This document shows, one piece after another, positions 14,912 through 20,882 of a stretch of 20,882 bases of DNA. Origin of the DNA: an uncultured Bacteroidota bacterium (GTDB lineage: Bacteria; Bacteroidota; Bacteroidia; Chitinophagales; Chitinophagaceae); assembly GCA_946480675.1 (NCBI GenBank), contig CAMLKS010000005.1:1-20882 (forward strand). The letters are read 5' to 3'. The notes beneath the pieces were generated by a model. The model did not search any database. It was not told the DNA's origin and saw nothing but the letters and a program-made list of their open reading frames with translations. Position 1 is the stretch's first letter; each line of letters opens with the position of its first letter. The translations under genes were made by a program, and so were the position numbers.

Positions 14912-16949
14912 TATAACCTTTGCCATACTTGACAAGCACAAGTGCAGGTTTATATCTATACTAAGCCTGTGGGCTTGTATGGTGCTGGCCGTAGCCGCAC
15001 AGGCGCAGCCAATAGAACATACGAAGAATGCCGCTTTGCGGTACGAAATAGATGCCAAGCGTATGGCATCGGATATGTTTAGCGATGATGCCCTACCCCG
15101 CAGCCGCGAGTTCAAACGGATAGACAGCACCTACTTTGTAGGGTGGATGTATGAGGGTGCTTATAAGCATGAACATGCGGCCGACTACATTGGTTACAGG
15201 AATGCTGCCGTGCCACTGGAAAAGGCACTGCGCCTGATGGAGCGCGACTACCGCAAGCAACTGGCTACGCGCACGGGCGATGTGGCTACCTATATATACG
15301 TGTACCGCCTGCAGATAGACTATACGATGATAGCCTACCTGCTGATGGACTGCTACTCGAGCACGGAAGAAACACAGAAGGTGTATGACCTGCTGCGGCG
15401 GGTGCTGAAGTGGAACTTTCAGCGCGACTACCATATGGACGCCTACAACTACCTGGGGTGGACGGTGCACCGCAACCGCTTTTATACCAGCAGTAAATTT
15501 CCCTTCCTGAAGAATAGCATTGATGAGAATGAAAAGCTGGCGAACCGCTATCTCGACTCGGGGCTGCGCAGGATAAACATCAACAGGAAGATAAACGCTA
15601 CCATATATCAACCGGGGTATGAGCAGCAGGAAAAGCTATCGGTATACCACTACAAATCGATGCTGTACAGCTATGCGCTGAAGATAGACTCAGCCGCATA
15701 CTACTACAACCAGATGCGCAACAGTGGCATCTTCCCGCACAATAACTACGCTACCTTCCGCAGTATATGCGGCGATTTTCGCGAGGCGGAGAAAGAATAT
15801 AAAGAAGCCATCACACAAGATGCTGCCAGCAAGCGCCTGAAAGAGTGGGCTTATTATACTTCCATCATCAACCTGTATAAAGCACAACCCAAACAGGGCT
15901 ATATGCTGATGAAGGATATGATAAAAGCCAATGGCTCTACCCCGGGTTTTGGCTGGTACAATATAGCGCTGGCACGTTGTCTTTTTTACGATGGACAATT
16001 GACCGAAGCGAACCGATACATAAAGAAAGCAGCAGAGTTTAAAGAGCTGCATATAGGTACTACACTAGGGCAAACGCATTACGACTTCAGCATACAACTG
16101 GTGAAGCTGATGAGCCTGCAAGCTGCACTGGAACGCCAGCGGTTTGAGAATGCCAACTGGTGGTATAACCCCAAAGTGCTGGGCAAGATGGGGCAGGTGC
16201 TGTCTGAAAAATACGTGCAGCAGTTTCTTATCATCAACCAGTTTGCCATGAACCCCGAGCGCGATAGGGTGATATACAAACTGTTCTCTACCGAAAGCAC
16301 GGTGAGCTGGGATGAGGTGTGGTATTTGATAAAAGATTTCAGTACGAAGTTCTTTTTAGAGCGCTATAAGAAAGAGGCACAGAAAGACGACCGTAAGTAT
16401 GTGCGCAAATACTTCAAGCTATTTGTAGCCCTGCTGCAAATGAAGCAGGAAAACTATAAAGAAGCACGCATAACGCTGGATGAAATACTGCGCGACCCGA
16501 ATATGGATGCCGAGTATGAAAAGCTGCTGATAGCACGTGTGTACCAGGCGCAGGCACAATGCGCCCTGCAACGCAAGGACAACAATGCGTATAATGAATG
16601 GATGTATCGCCTGTATGCCCTATACCCGCAACTGGTGCCCAACAGCGGGCTTAAGATGAGCCTGAACCTGCACATTGGTGGTAAGAACGATGCAGTGGTG
16701 ACCGAGAGGCTAAAAGCATGCAACATCAACTGGAACCCGGCGGGCAACCGTTATGCACCCGATGCCTATGTGATATTTGGTGGTGAGGGCAAAGCTAAGC
16801 GCATAGAATACTACGTGATGGATAAAGCAGGCAACTACATTGTACCGCGCCAATCGTTTGGATATAGCAAGGCGGAAGGTGTGGGTACGGCATTGGCTTA
16901 TCGTTTATTCAACATAGGCGGCAGGGAGCCGGAAAGGGATAAGGAGTAG
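14904..16949 (+). CDS. Secreted TPR-like protein translationally coupled to MoxR
   Basis: This 681-residue protein is not a family I can name. A hydrophobic segment (LSLWACMVLAVAAQAQ) ending near residue 35 acts as signal peptide after an unusually long 15-residue start. The mature part is helical and rich in Tyr and Arg. TPR-like helical hairpins appear near residues 285-305 (GDFREAEKEYKEAI), 350-380 (NIALARCLFYDGQLTEANRY) and 505-530 (ALLQMKQENYKEARITLDEI). The last 80 residues (YVIFGGEGKAKRIEYYVMDK) look like a beta-rich cap. Its ATG lies within the last codons of the MoxR gene, so the two are made together. MoxR is cytosolic and this protein is exported, so a direct complex is not obvious. 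It is convergent with the oxidoreductase gene, with one base between stops. Confidence 0.78.
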   Translation: MPDITFAILDKHKCRFISILSLWACMVLAVAAQAQPIEHTKNAALRYEIDAKRMASDMFSDDALPRSREFKRIDSTYFVGWMYEGAYKHEHAADYIGYRNAAVPLEKALRLMERDYRKQLATRTGDVATYIYVYRLQIDYTMIAYLLMDCYSSTEETQKVYDLLRRVLKWNFQRDYHMDAYNYLGWTVHRNRFYTSSKFPFLKNSIDENEKLANRYLDSGLRRININRKINATIYQPGYEQQEKLSVYHYKSMLYSYALKIDSAAYYYNQMRNSGIFPHNNYATFRSICGDFREAEKEYKEAITQDAASKRLKEWAYYTSIINLYKAQPKQGYMLMKDMIKANGSTPGFGWYNIALARCLFYDGQLTEANRYIKKAAEFKELHIGTTLGQTHYDFSIQLVKLMSLQAALERQRFENANWWYNPKVLGKMGQVLSEKYVQQFLIINQFAMNPERDRVIYKLFSTESTVSWDEVWYLIKDFSTKFFLERYKKEAQKDDRKYVRKYFKLFVALLQMKQENYKEARITLDEILRDPNMDAEYEKLLIARVYQAQAQCALQRKDNNAYNEWMYRLYALYPQLVPNSGLKMSLNLHIGGKNDAVVTERLKACNINWNPAGNRYAPDAYVIFGGEGKAKRIEYYVMDKAGNYIVPRQSFGYSKAEGVGTALAYRLFNIGGREPERDKE

Positions 16950-16950
16950 T

Positions 16951-17535
16951 TTACCCCTCCATCTTGCCCAACTTTTCTACACGGGTGAGCCAACGCTGCC
17001 GGTAGCTATCTTTCGATAGCCTGATGGGGCCAATACAGATGGTCTTTACAGGCTTGATACCGCAAAAATCCAGTGTCTGTTTTTTGAGTGCTTTGAGCGC
17101 GGCACCACCATTTATGAGCCGGTAATACCATGCCGGTTGGTCCATCGTGCAGATGATGGTGGCAGTTTTGCCCTTTAACAGTTTATCCCACCATAGCGAG
17201 TTTTCTCTTTTCTTAAAAGCAAAACCGGGTAGAAAAACCCTATCTATAAAGCCCTTCATTATAGCCGGGTAGCTGCCCCACCATAGCGGGTGTACCCATA
17301 CGATATGCTGCGCCTGCGCTATCTGCTGCTGTGCATCCAGCAGGTCGGGCTCCAGCTCTGTACGCTGCCGGTAGCCATATTGCAGGTTAGGATTGAATTG
17401 TAATTGCCCTATGTGAATTACCTGTACATCGGCACCTGCCTGTTGTGCGCCGCGTGCATATGCATCTGTCAATGCGCGGTTGTAGCTTTGGGCATCGGGA
17501 TGACCGTTGATTATTAATATTTTCTTGCGTGCCAT
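16951..17535 (-). CDS. NAD(P)H-dependent flavin oxidoreductase (flavodoxin-like fold)
   Basis: This enzyme belongs to the NQO1/KefF/MdaB family, which uses FMN or FAD to reduce quinones or similar acceptors with two electrons. The chosen start gives 194 residues. The start MARKKILIINGHP places the first strand at the N-terminus as in relatives; an ATG 24 bases upstream (17559) would add eight residues. NGHPDAQSYN (10-19) is the flavin phosphate loop and PLWWGSYPAIMKGFIDRV (83-100) the family signature. The gene follows a leftward Crp/Fnr regulator after about 61 bases and is probably cotranscribed with it. A role in detoxifying quinones or electrophiles is inferred from family. Confidence 0.88.
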   Translation of the reverse strand: MARKKILIINGHPDAQSYNRALTDAYARGAQQAGADVQVIHIGQLQFNPNLQYGYRQRTELEPDLLDAQQQIAQAQHIVWVHPLWWGSYPAIMKGFIDRVFLPGFAFKKRENSLWWDKLLKGKTATIICTMDQPAWYYRLINGGAALKALKKQTLDFCGIKPVKTICIGPIRLSKDSYRQRWLTRVEKLGKMEG

Positions 17536-17596
17536 GGGTGCATATATATTGCGGGGCAAAATTCACTATGCCCAGCCACAATGCATTTGACATACA

Positions 17597-18190
17597 TCAA
17601 ATTCCGTATTTAGGATGGCGTATACGGCTAAGGGTTTCCAGCGTTATGCCCAGGTGCGAAGCAATATGTGTCAGCGGTATGCGCTGTGTTATATCGGGCT
17701 GTTGCCCTATCAGGTGCTGATACCGGTTGTGGGCATTTTCAAACAATAAGCCCTCCACCCTGTTTTGCAGTTTTAGCAGGGTGTGTATCACCACATTTTT
17801 TTGCAAGGTTTCAAAACTGTGGTAAGCCCTGCTCAGCATTTCGGCAGCATCCCTGTCTATTTCCAGCAGTCGGCTATCTTCCAGCACTTCTATAAAATGC
17901 GGGCTGGGCACCCGGTTGAAAAAACTGTGAATAGAACAGACAAATTCATTCTCAAAAGCAAACCAATCTGTTATTTCCTTACCATCTTTTATATAAAAAG
18001 CACGTACACAGCCGTTGATGATGTAATAGGTTTTATCCGCATACTGCCCTTCCTTTACCAGTCGTGTTTCCCTGGCTGCCTGCAGCGGCTTCAGGTGGGT
18101 TAGCATGGCATCTATACAAGCCGCATCCAGCTTGCCATAACGGGTTTCTATAGCATCTATAATCTTGTGAAAATCTAATGCAGTATCCAT
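17597..18190 (-). CDS. Crp/Fnr-family transcription regulator upstream of the oxidoreductase
   Basis: This 197-residue protein has a cyclic-nucleotide-binding-like beta roll at about 25-115 (KEGQYADKTYYIINGCVRAF), a dimer helix, and a Crp-type helix-turn-helix at 171-192 (IPLTHIASHLGITLETLSRI). The phosphate-binding cassette of true CRP (an Arg-Ser/Thr-Ala type motif) is not visible around 82-95, and no Fnr cysteine cluster is present, so the effector is unknown. It lies immediately upstream of the NAD(P)H oxidoreductase gene, its most likely target. An imperfect inverted repeat (18211-18245) begins 20 bases before its start and may be its operator. A paralogue of the same layout is at 19705-20268. 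Confidence 0.88.
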   Translation of the reverse strand: MDTALDFHKIIDAIETRYGKLDAACIDAMLTHLKPLQAARETRLVKEGQYADKTYYIINGCVRAFYIKDGKEITDWFAFENEFVCSIHSFFNRVPSPHFIEVLEDSRLLEIDRDAAEMLSRAYHSFETLQKNVVIHTLLKLQNRVEGLLFENAHNRYQHLIGQQPDITQRIPLTHIASHLGITLETLSRIRHPKYGI

Positions 18191-18210
18191 ACAGAGGTGT
18201 AAAAATAGGG

Positions 18211-18245
18211 ATAACCCGGTGTTACTTTTCTGTACACCGGATTAT
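18211..18245. promoter_or_regulatory. Inverted repeat, candidate operator between crp and parA
   Basis: ATAACCCGGTGT (18211-18222) and ACACCGGATTAT (18234-18245) are inverted copies with one mismatch, separated by 11 bases. The site begins 20 bases before the leftward crp start and ends just inside the 18251-18281 promoter region of parA. The two-half-site layout suits a Crp-type dimer, although it could also be an RNA hairpin. Confidence 0.5.
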
Positions 18246-18250
18246 AGCCA

Positions 18251-18281
18251 TTGTTATCATACACATAAAGATGTAGTTTTA
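18251..18281 (+). promoter_or_regulatory. parA promoter
   Basis: TTG (18251-18253), a 20-base spacer and TAGTTTTA (18274-18281) fit the Bacteroidota TTG / TAnnTTTG pattern with one base off. The -7 element ends 22 bases before the ATG at 18304. Confidence 0.55.
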
Positions 18282-18303
18282 TATACAACCTAATGCACCG
18301 GTT

Positions 18304-19041
18304 ATGTTCATTACTTCGTTATACAACCTGAAGGGTGGTGTGGGCAAAACAGCCTCTTGTGTCAACTTTGCACATATGGCTGCACGCGATGGCTATAAGG
18401 TACTACTATGGGACCTGGACCCGCAGGGCGCTGCCAGCTTTTACTACAATGCGCAGCCTAAAGAAAAAGTAACTGCCAAGAAAATAATAGAACATACCCT
18501 GAACCTGGAAGACGCTATCATGTCGACACCATATGAATGGCTGGACATTATACCTGCCGACCTGAGCGCCCGCAAACTGGACCTGCTGCTGGATGATAAA
18601 AGCTCGAAGAAGCAGATACGCAACCTGCTGAAGACGGTGGCAGATACGTATGATTTTGTATTTATCGATTGCCCGCCGGGGTTTTCATCACTGGCCGATA
18701 ATATCTTCTTCGCATCGGACGCCGTGCTGATGCCGGTCATACCCACCACGCTGTCTATACGCACATACGAAATAGTGAAGCATTATTTTGAAGAGAAGGG
18801 CGATGTAGAAAAACTGATGTGCTTCTTTACCATGGTAGATATACGCAAGAACATGCATAAAGATGTGATGCAGCAATTGCATAAAGACAAACGCTTTTTT
18901 GAATATTACATCCCGTATCTATCGGATGTCGAAAAGATGGGTGTGCACCATGCACCATTGGAAGCCTTTGCCCCCAGCAGCTATGCCGCTACCTGCTACC
19001 GTGCCTTGTGGAACGAGATAAAGGAGGGCGTGCTTGAATAG
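18304..19041 (+). CDS. Orphan ParA-family ATPase
   Basis: This is a 245-residue deviant-Walker ATPase of the ParA/MinD group. It has the signature NLKGGVGKTA (8-17, with the early Lys10), the Walker A' region WDLDPQGAAS (36-45), and Walker B FVFIDCPPGFSSLADN at about 118-133. Family members position plasmids, chromosome origins or protein clusters by an ATP-dependent gradient. No ParB or parS-like repeat is adjacent and the genes around it are chromosomal, so it is not a plasmid partition locus here. It starts 113 bases from the divergent crp gene and ends 2 bases from the convergent lipoprotein gene. Its cargo is unknown. Confidence 0.92.
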   Translation: MFITSLYNLKGGVGKTASCVNFAHMAARDGYKVLLWDLDPQGAASFYYNAQPKEKVTAKKIIEHTLNLEDAIMSTPYEWLDIIPADLSARKLDLLLDDKSSKKQIRNLLKTVADTYDFVFIDCPPGFSSLADNIFFASDAVLMPVIPTTLSIRTYEIVKHYFEEKGDVEKLMCFFTMVDIRKNMHKDVMQQLHKDKRFFEYYIPYLSDVEKMGVHHAPLEAFAPSSYAATCYRALWNEIKEGVLE

Positions 19042-19043
19042 CG

Positions 19044-19625
19044 TTAGTTACTGCGCAATACACTATCCATGATAGCGGCCGACATATCAGAACCGTGATA
19101 AATAAGCTTATCTTTTTTGAAGATGGTATGTGTGGGTAGAGACCTGCAAATATTGTCTTCATTAATGATCTCGCACAGGAATTTTTTCCAGCCTTTACCG
19201 GCCTTATGCCCGTACACAGCATCTTTTAACACATAGACATTATCGTGCCGGCTACCATTTGCCAATTCACTCCATAGCGTTGGGTCGGCATACAGGCGCG
19301 ATATGGTGAACGACTTCACCTGCCTGGGTTTAAAGTCGGTGGCTATTTTATCGTAGTAATACAGTGGCATGCAATATGGCCCTTTACAATATGGCTTCCA
19401 CATATGTATCCATGTGTAGTCATTCCGGCTTAGCTCGGTTCTGATATCATCACCTGTAATTTCTACCAGCGTTGCCGGTGTATCTGTTGGTACATAAGGC
19501 GATGGATATTGGCGCAGTTGCTGCCTTCTAGCAGTTGATAATTCGCGGTAGCCATTTTCATTGATGGCAATAACGCATGAAGAGCACAATAATAGTAATA
19601 ACAATGGGTATAGCAGGCGGGACAT
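19044..19625 (-). CDS. Thioredoxin-like lipoprotein with a CX4C motif
   Basis: This 193-residue protein starts with a lipoprotein signal (MSRLLYPLLLLLLCSSC, lipidated Cys17). An ATG 30 bases upstream (19655) would add a basic extension and is less fitting. The core suggests a thioredoxin fold: YTWIHMWKPYCKGPYC, then YVLKD, and a cis-proline-like LPTHTIF (163-169) followed by KKDKLIYHG. The active-site cysteines are Cys80 and Cys85 with four residues between, not the usual two. Cys151 and Cys160 form a second possible pair. It would sit in the periplasm on the membrane. A disulfide-handling role is inferred but the odd spacing makes it uncertain. It is divergent from the second crp gene, with 79 bases between. 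Confidence 0.7.
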   Translation of the reverse strand: MSRLLYPLLLLLLCSSCVIAINENGYRELSTARRQQLRQYPSPYVPTDTPATLVEITGDDIRTELSRNDYTWIHMWKPYCKGPYCMPLYYYDKIATDFKPRQVKSFTISRLYADPTLWSELANGSRHDNVYVLKDAVYGHKAGKGWKKFLCEIINEDNICRSLPTHTIFKKDKLIYHGSDMSAAIMDSVLRSN

Positions 19626-19681
19626 CTTCTTTATTTTATTCCGCAAGATAAGCATATACTGAAATCGTGCATTAAAATATC

Positions 19682-19693
19682 ACTAAATTTAGT
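19682..19693. promoter_or_regulatory. Palindrome ACTAAATTTAGT before the second crp gene
   Basis: This is a perfect 12-base palindrome, 11 bases before the ATG at 19705. It overlaps two -7-like sequences, TAAATTTA (19684-19691) and TTAGTTTG (19689-19696). It would be well placed as an autoregulatory operator, but short AT-rich palindromes also arise by chance. Confidence 0.35.
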
Positions 19694-19704
19694 TTGCTGC
19701 ACAA

Positions 19705-20268
19705 ATGGAACAGATACAAAAACTTTTCGCCACTCAAAGTAATCATACATTCGATTTCTCCGCTTTCAGCAACCGGCTGGAACAAAAGGACTATGACAAA
19801 AATGCTATTATTTTAAAAAGCGGGCAGGTAGAAGACTATCTCTATTTTGTAGAGAAGGGTATGCTGCGTTTTTATGTAGAAAAGGGTGAGAAAGAGATAA
19901 CGTTCGACTTTGCATCCGAGGGCAATTTCACATCGGGCTATAGTTCTTTCCTTACCCGCAAGCCTGCACCCTACTTTATACAAGCCCTGGTGGCTACTTC
20001 CATATGGCGCATATCTTATACCGATTTACAGGAAGTATATAAAGGCAATGAGCAGGGGCAAATGATAGGCCGGCTGGCGGCAGAACAATTGTTTATCCGC
20101 AAAACGGCGCGGGAATTATCTTTTCTTACACAGAGCGCAGAAGAGCGCTACCTGCACTTGCTGCACGAGCAGCCGCAATACATACAGCAGATACCATTGA
20201 AATATCTTGCATCGTACATAGGCATTACACCACAAGCACTTAGCCGCATACGGCAGCGTATTAATTAA
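19705..20268 (+). CDS. Crp/Fnr-family transcription regulator upstream of the DoxX-like gene
   Basis: This 187-residue protein has a beta-roll sensor domain at about 20-110 (LKSGQVEDYLYFVEKGMLRF), a dimer helix and a Crp-type helix-turn-helix at 163-184 (IPLKYLASYIGITPQALSRI). As in the paralogue at 17597-18190, no cAMP phosphate-binding cassette and no Fnr cysteines are visible. It precedes a DoxX-like gene by 58 bases on the same strand and probably regulates it. The short distance from promoter-like sequence to ATG implies a very short leader. Confidence 0.88.
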   Translation: MEQIQKLFATQSNHTFDFSAFSNRLEQKDYDKNAIILKSGQVEDYLYFVEKGMLRFYVEKGEKEITFDFASEGNFTSGYSSFLTRKPAPYFIQALVATSIWRISYTDLQEVYKGNEQGQMIGRLAAEQLFIRKTARELSFLTQSAEERYLHLLHEQPQYIQQIPLKYLASYIGITPQALSRIRQRIN

Positions 20269-20326
20269 CCGAGGTTCATTTTTTGAAGCTAATGCCGGGG
20301 CTACTTTTGATGTAAAAAAATAGGAT

Positions 20327-20749
20327 ATGGCATTCTTCATTGGGCTCATAATAATGTATACGCTGGTGTGGCTGGTATCGCTCACCGGCATCAGCGCCCC
20401 GCTGCGCGACCCTGCCATGCGTGGTGTGGTGGCGGCGGCTATCATGTTTGTACTGGTGGGTATCTCGCATTTTGCCAAGCCCGAAAAGCTGCTGGGTATG
20501 ATACCTACCAACTGGCCTTATCGTGAAGCCATGAATTACGTGAGTGGTGCGGCAGAAATACTATTGGGTATCGGGCTTTTATTTCAGTCAACACGGCAGC
20601 TTTCTGCATGGGGGTTGATAGTGCTGCTGGTATGTGTGTTCCCTGCCAATATCAGCGTAGCTATCACTAAACCAAATGCTTACAATATCTCGCGCCTGTT
20701 TTTCCAGCCGGTGTATATAGCGTGGGTATACTGGTTTTGCCAGCGGTAG
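20327..20749 (+). CDS. DoxX-like integral membrane protein
   Basis: This 140-residue protein has about four to five membrane helices (near 2-20, 33-48, 72-87, 93-110 and 122-137). GISHFAKPEKLLGMIPTNWP (45-64) and VFPANISVAI (104-113) match the pattern of DoxX-like proteins. The family is linked to quinol oxidation and thiol or oxidative stress in some bacteria, but most members have no proven reaction. It follows the second crp gene after 58 bases, and that pairing suggests effector-controlled expression. A separate promoter for the next gene starts just inside its end. Confidence 0.78.
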   Translation: MAFFIGLIIMYTLVWLVSLTGISAPLRDPAMRGVVAAAIMFVLVGISHFAKPEKLLGMIPTNWPYREAMNYVSGAAEILLGIGLLFQSTRQLSAWGLIVLLVCVFPANISVAITKPNAYNISRLFFQPVYIAWVYWFCQR

Positions 20750-20767
20750 GCTGCTGGCATAGTTTTG
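20737..20767 (+). promoter_or_regulatory. Promoter of the gene at the right edge
   Basis: TTG (20737-20739), a 20-base spacer and TAGTTTTG (20760-20767) match both Bacteroidota promoter boxes exactly. It is the best promoter in the window. The -33 box lies inside the DoxX-like gene and the start codon is 26 bases after the -7 box. Confidence 0.65.
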
Positions 20768-20793
20768 CACGGCTTAGGGTAAAAGCAAAGCAT

Positions 20794-20882
20794 ATGCGTT
20801 CGTTATTCTTCACCATCATGCTGGGGGCGTTCGTAACGCTTACCTCGGCCGATACCGAAAAGGGGTTGATAGTAACCAGCAG
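20794..20882 (+). CDS. Start of a secreted protein (partial, runs off the window)
   Basis: An ATG 26 bases after a strong promoter opens MRSLFFTIMLGAFVTLTSAD and continues TEKGLIVTS to the edge. The first 19 residues form a signal peptide with likely cleavage after TSA. Too little remains to name a family. Small YceI-like or other periplasmic proteins are possible but not supported. Confidence 0.6.
   Translation, partial: MRSLFFTIMLGAFVTLTSADTEKGLIVTS

Noticed and set aside
18304..19041. A plasmid partition or integrated-element signature based on ParA
   Set aside because: No parB, replication, integrase or direct-repeat attachment sites are near, and base composition matches the neighbours.

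Overview
The window looks like chromosomal DNA from a Bacteroidota bacterium, possibly of the Chitinophagales/Sphingobacteriia type. It carries a secreted protein with a type IX secretion (T9SS) C-terminal sorting domain, the T9SS regulator PorX and a DUF6089/PorG-like outer-membrane protein. Starts lack clear Shine-Dalgarno sequences, and several upstream regions carry the Bacteroidota -7 element TAnnTTTG. The phylum call is firm; anything finer is inference. No rRNA, tRNA, CRISPR array, insertion sequence or phage gene was seen. No gene-free stretch exceeds about 160 bases.

Layout, left to right. (1) 1-76: the hydrophobic start of a possible leftward gene. (2) purL (126-2336), closed by a perfect palindromic terminator shared with an AT-rich leftward T9SS cargo gene encoding a beta-helix protein (2383-3642). 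(3) A leftward group: cytochrome-like/beta-propeller lipoprotein (5206-6705), folB (4843-5184) and an alpha/beta-hydrolase lipoprotein (3804-4745). (4) A rightward envelope/cofactor group: short Omp85 protein (6858), nadK (8273), DUF6089 barrel (9206). (5) A tandem pair of small two-helix membrane proteins (10086, 10408). Between them lies a broken 3' end of the SSAT-like acetyltransferase gene whose intact copy is at 10724-11188. (6) porX (11325-12887). (7) A leftward two-gene cassette of an MNT-type nucleotidyltransferase and a small two-part partner (12895-13760). (8) A MoxR AAA+ ATPase whose end overlaps the start of a secreted TPR-like protein (13919-16949). (9) Two Crp/Fnr cassettes on either side of an orphan ParA and a thioredoxin-like lipoprotein: crp plus NAD(P)H oxidoreductase (leftward, 16951-18190) and crp plus DoxX-like protein (rightward, 19705-20749). 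(10) The signal peptide of a further secreted protein runs off the right edge.

How the genes may work together. PorX is an established regulator of T9SS, DUF6089/PorG-type barrels are T9SS-associated, and the 2383-3642 protein is a likely T9SS substrate. purL, folB and nadK are housekeeping genes for purine, folate and NADP supply. The less ordinary parts are the nucleotidyltransferase cassette, the MoxR/TPR pair without its usual DUF58/VWA partners, the duplicated membrane-protein unit carrying an acetyltransferase relic, and the twin Crp cassettes. None of these proves a new defence or signalling system from sequence alone. The nucleotidyltransferase cassette and the MoxR/TPR pair are the best candidates for something undescribed.
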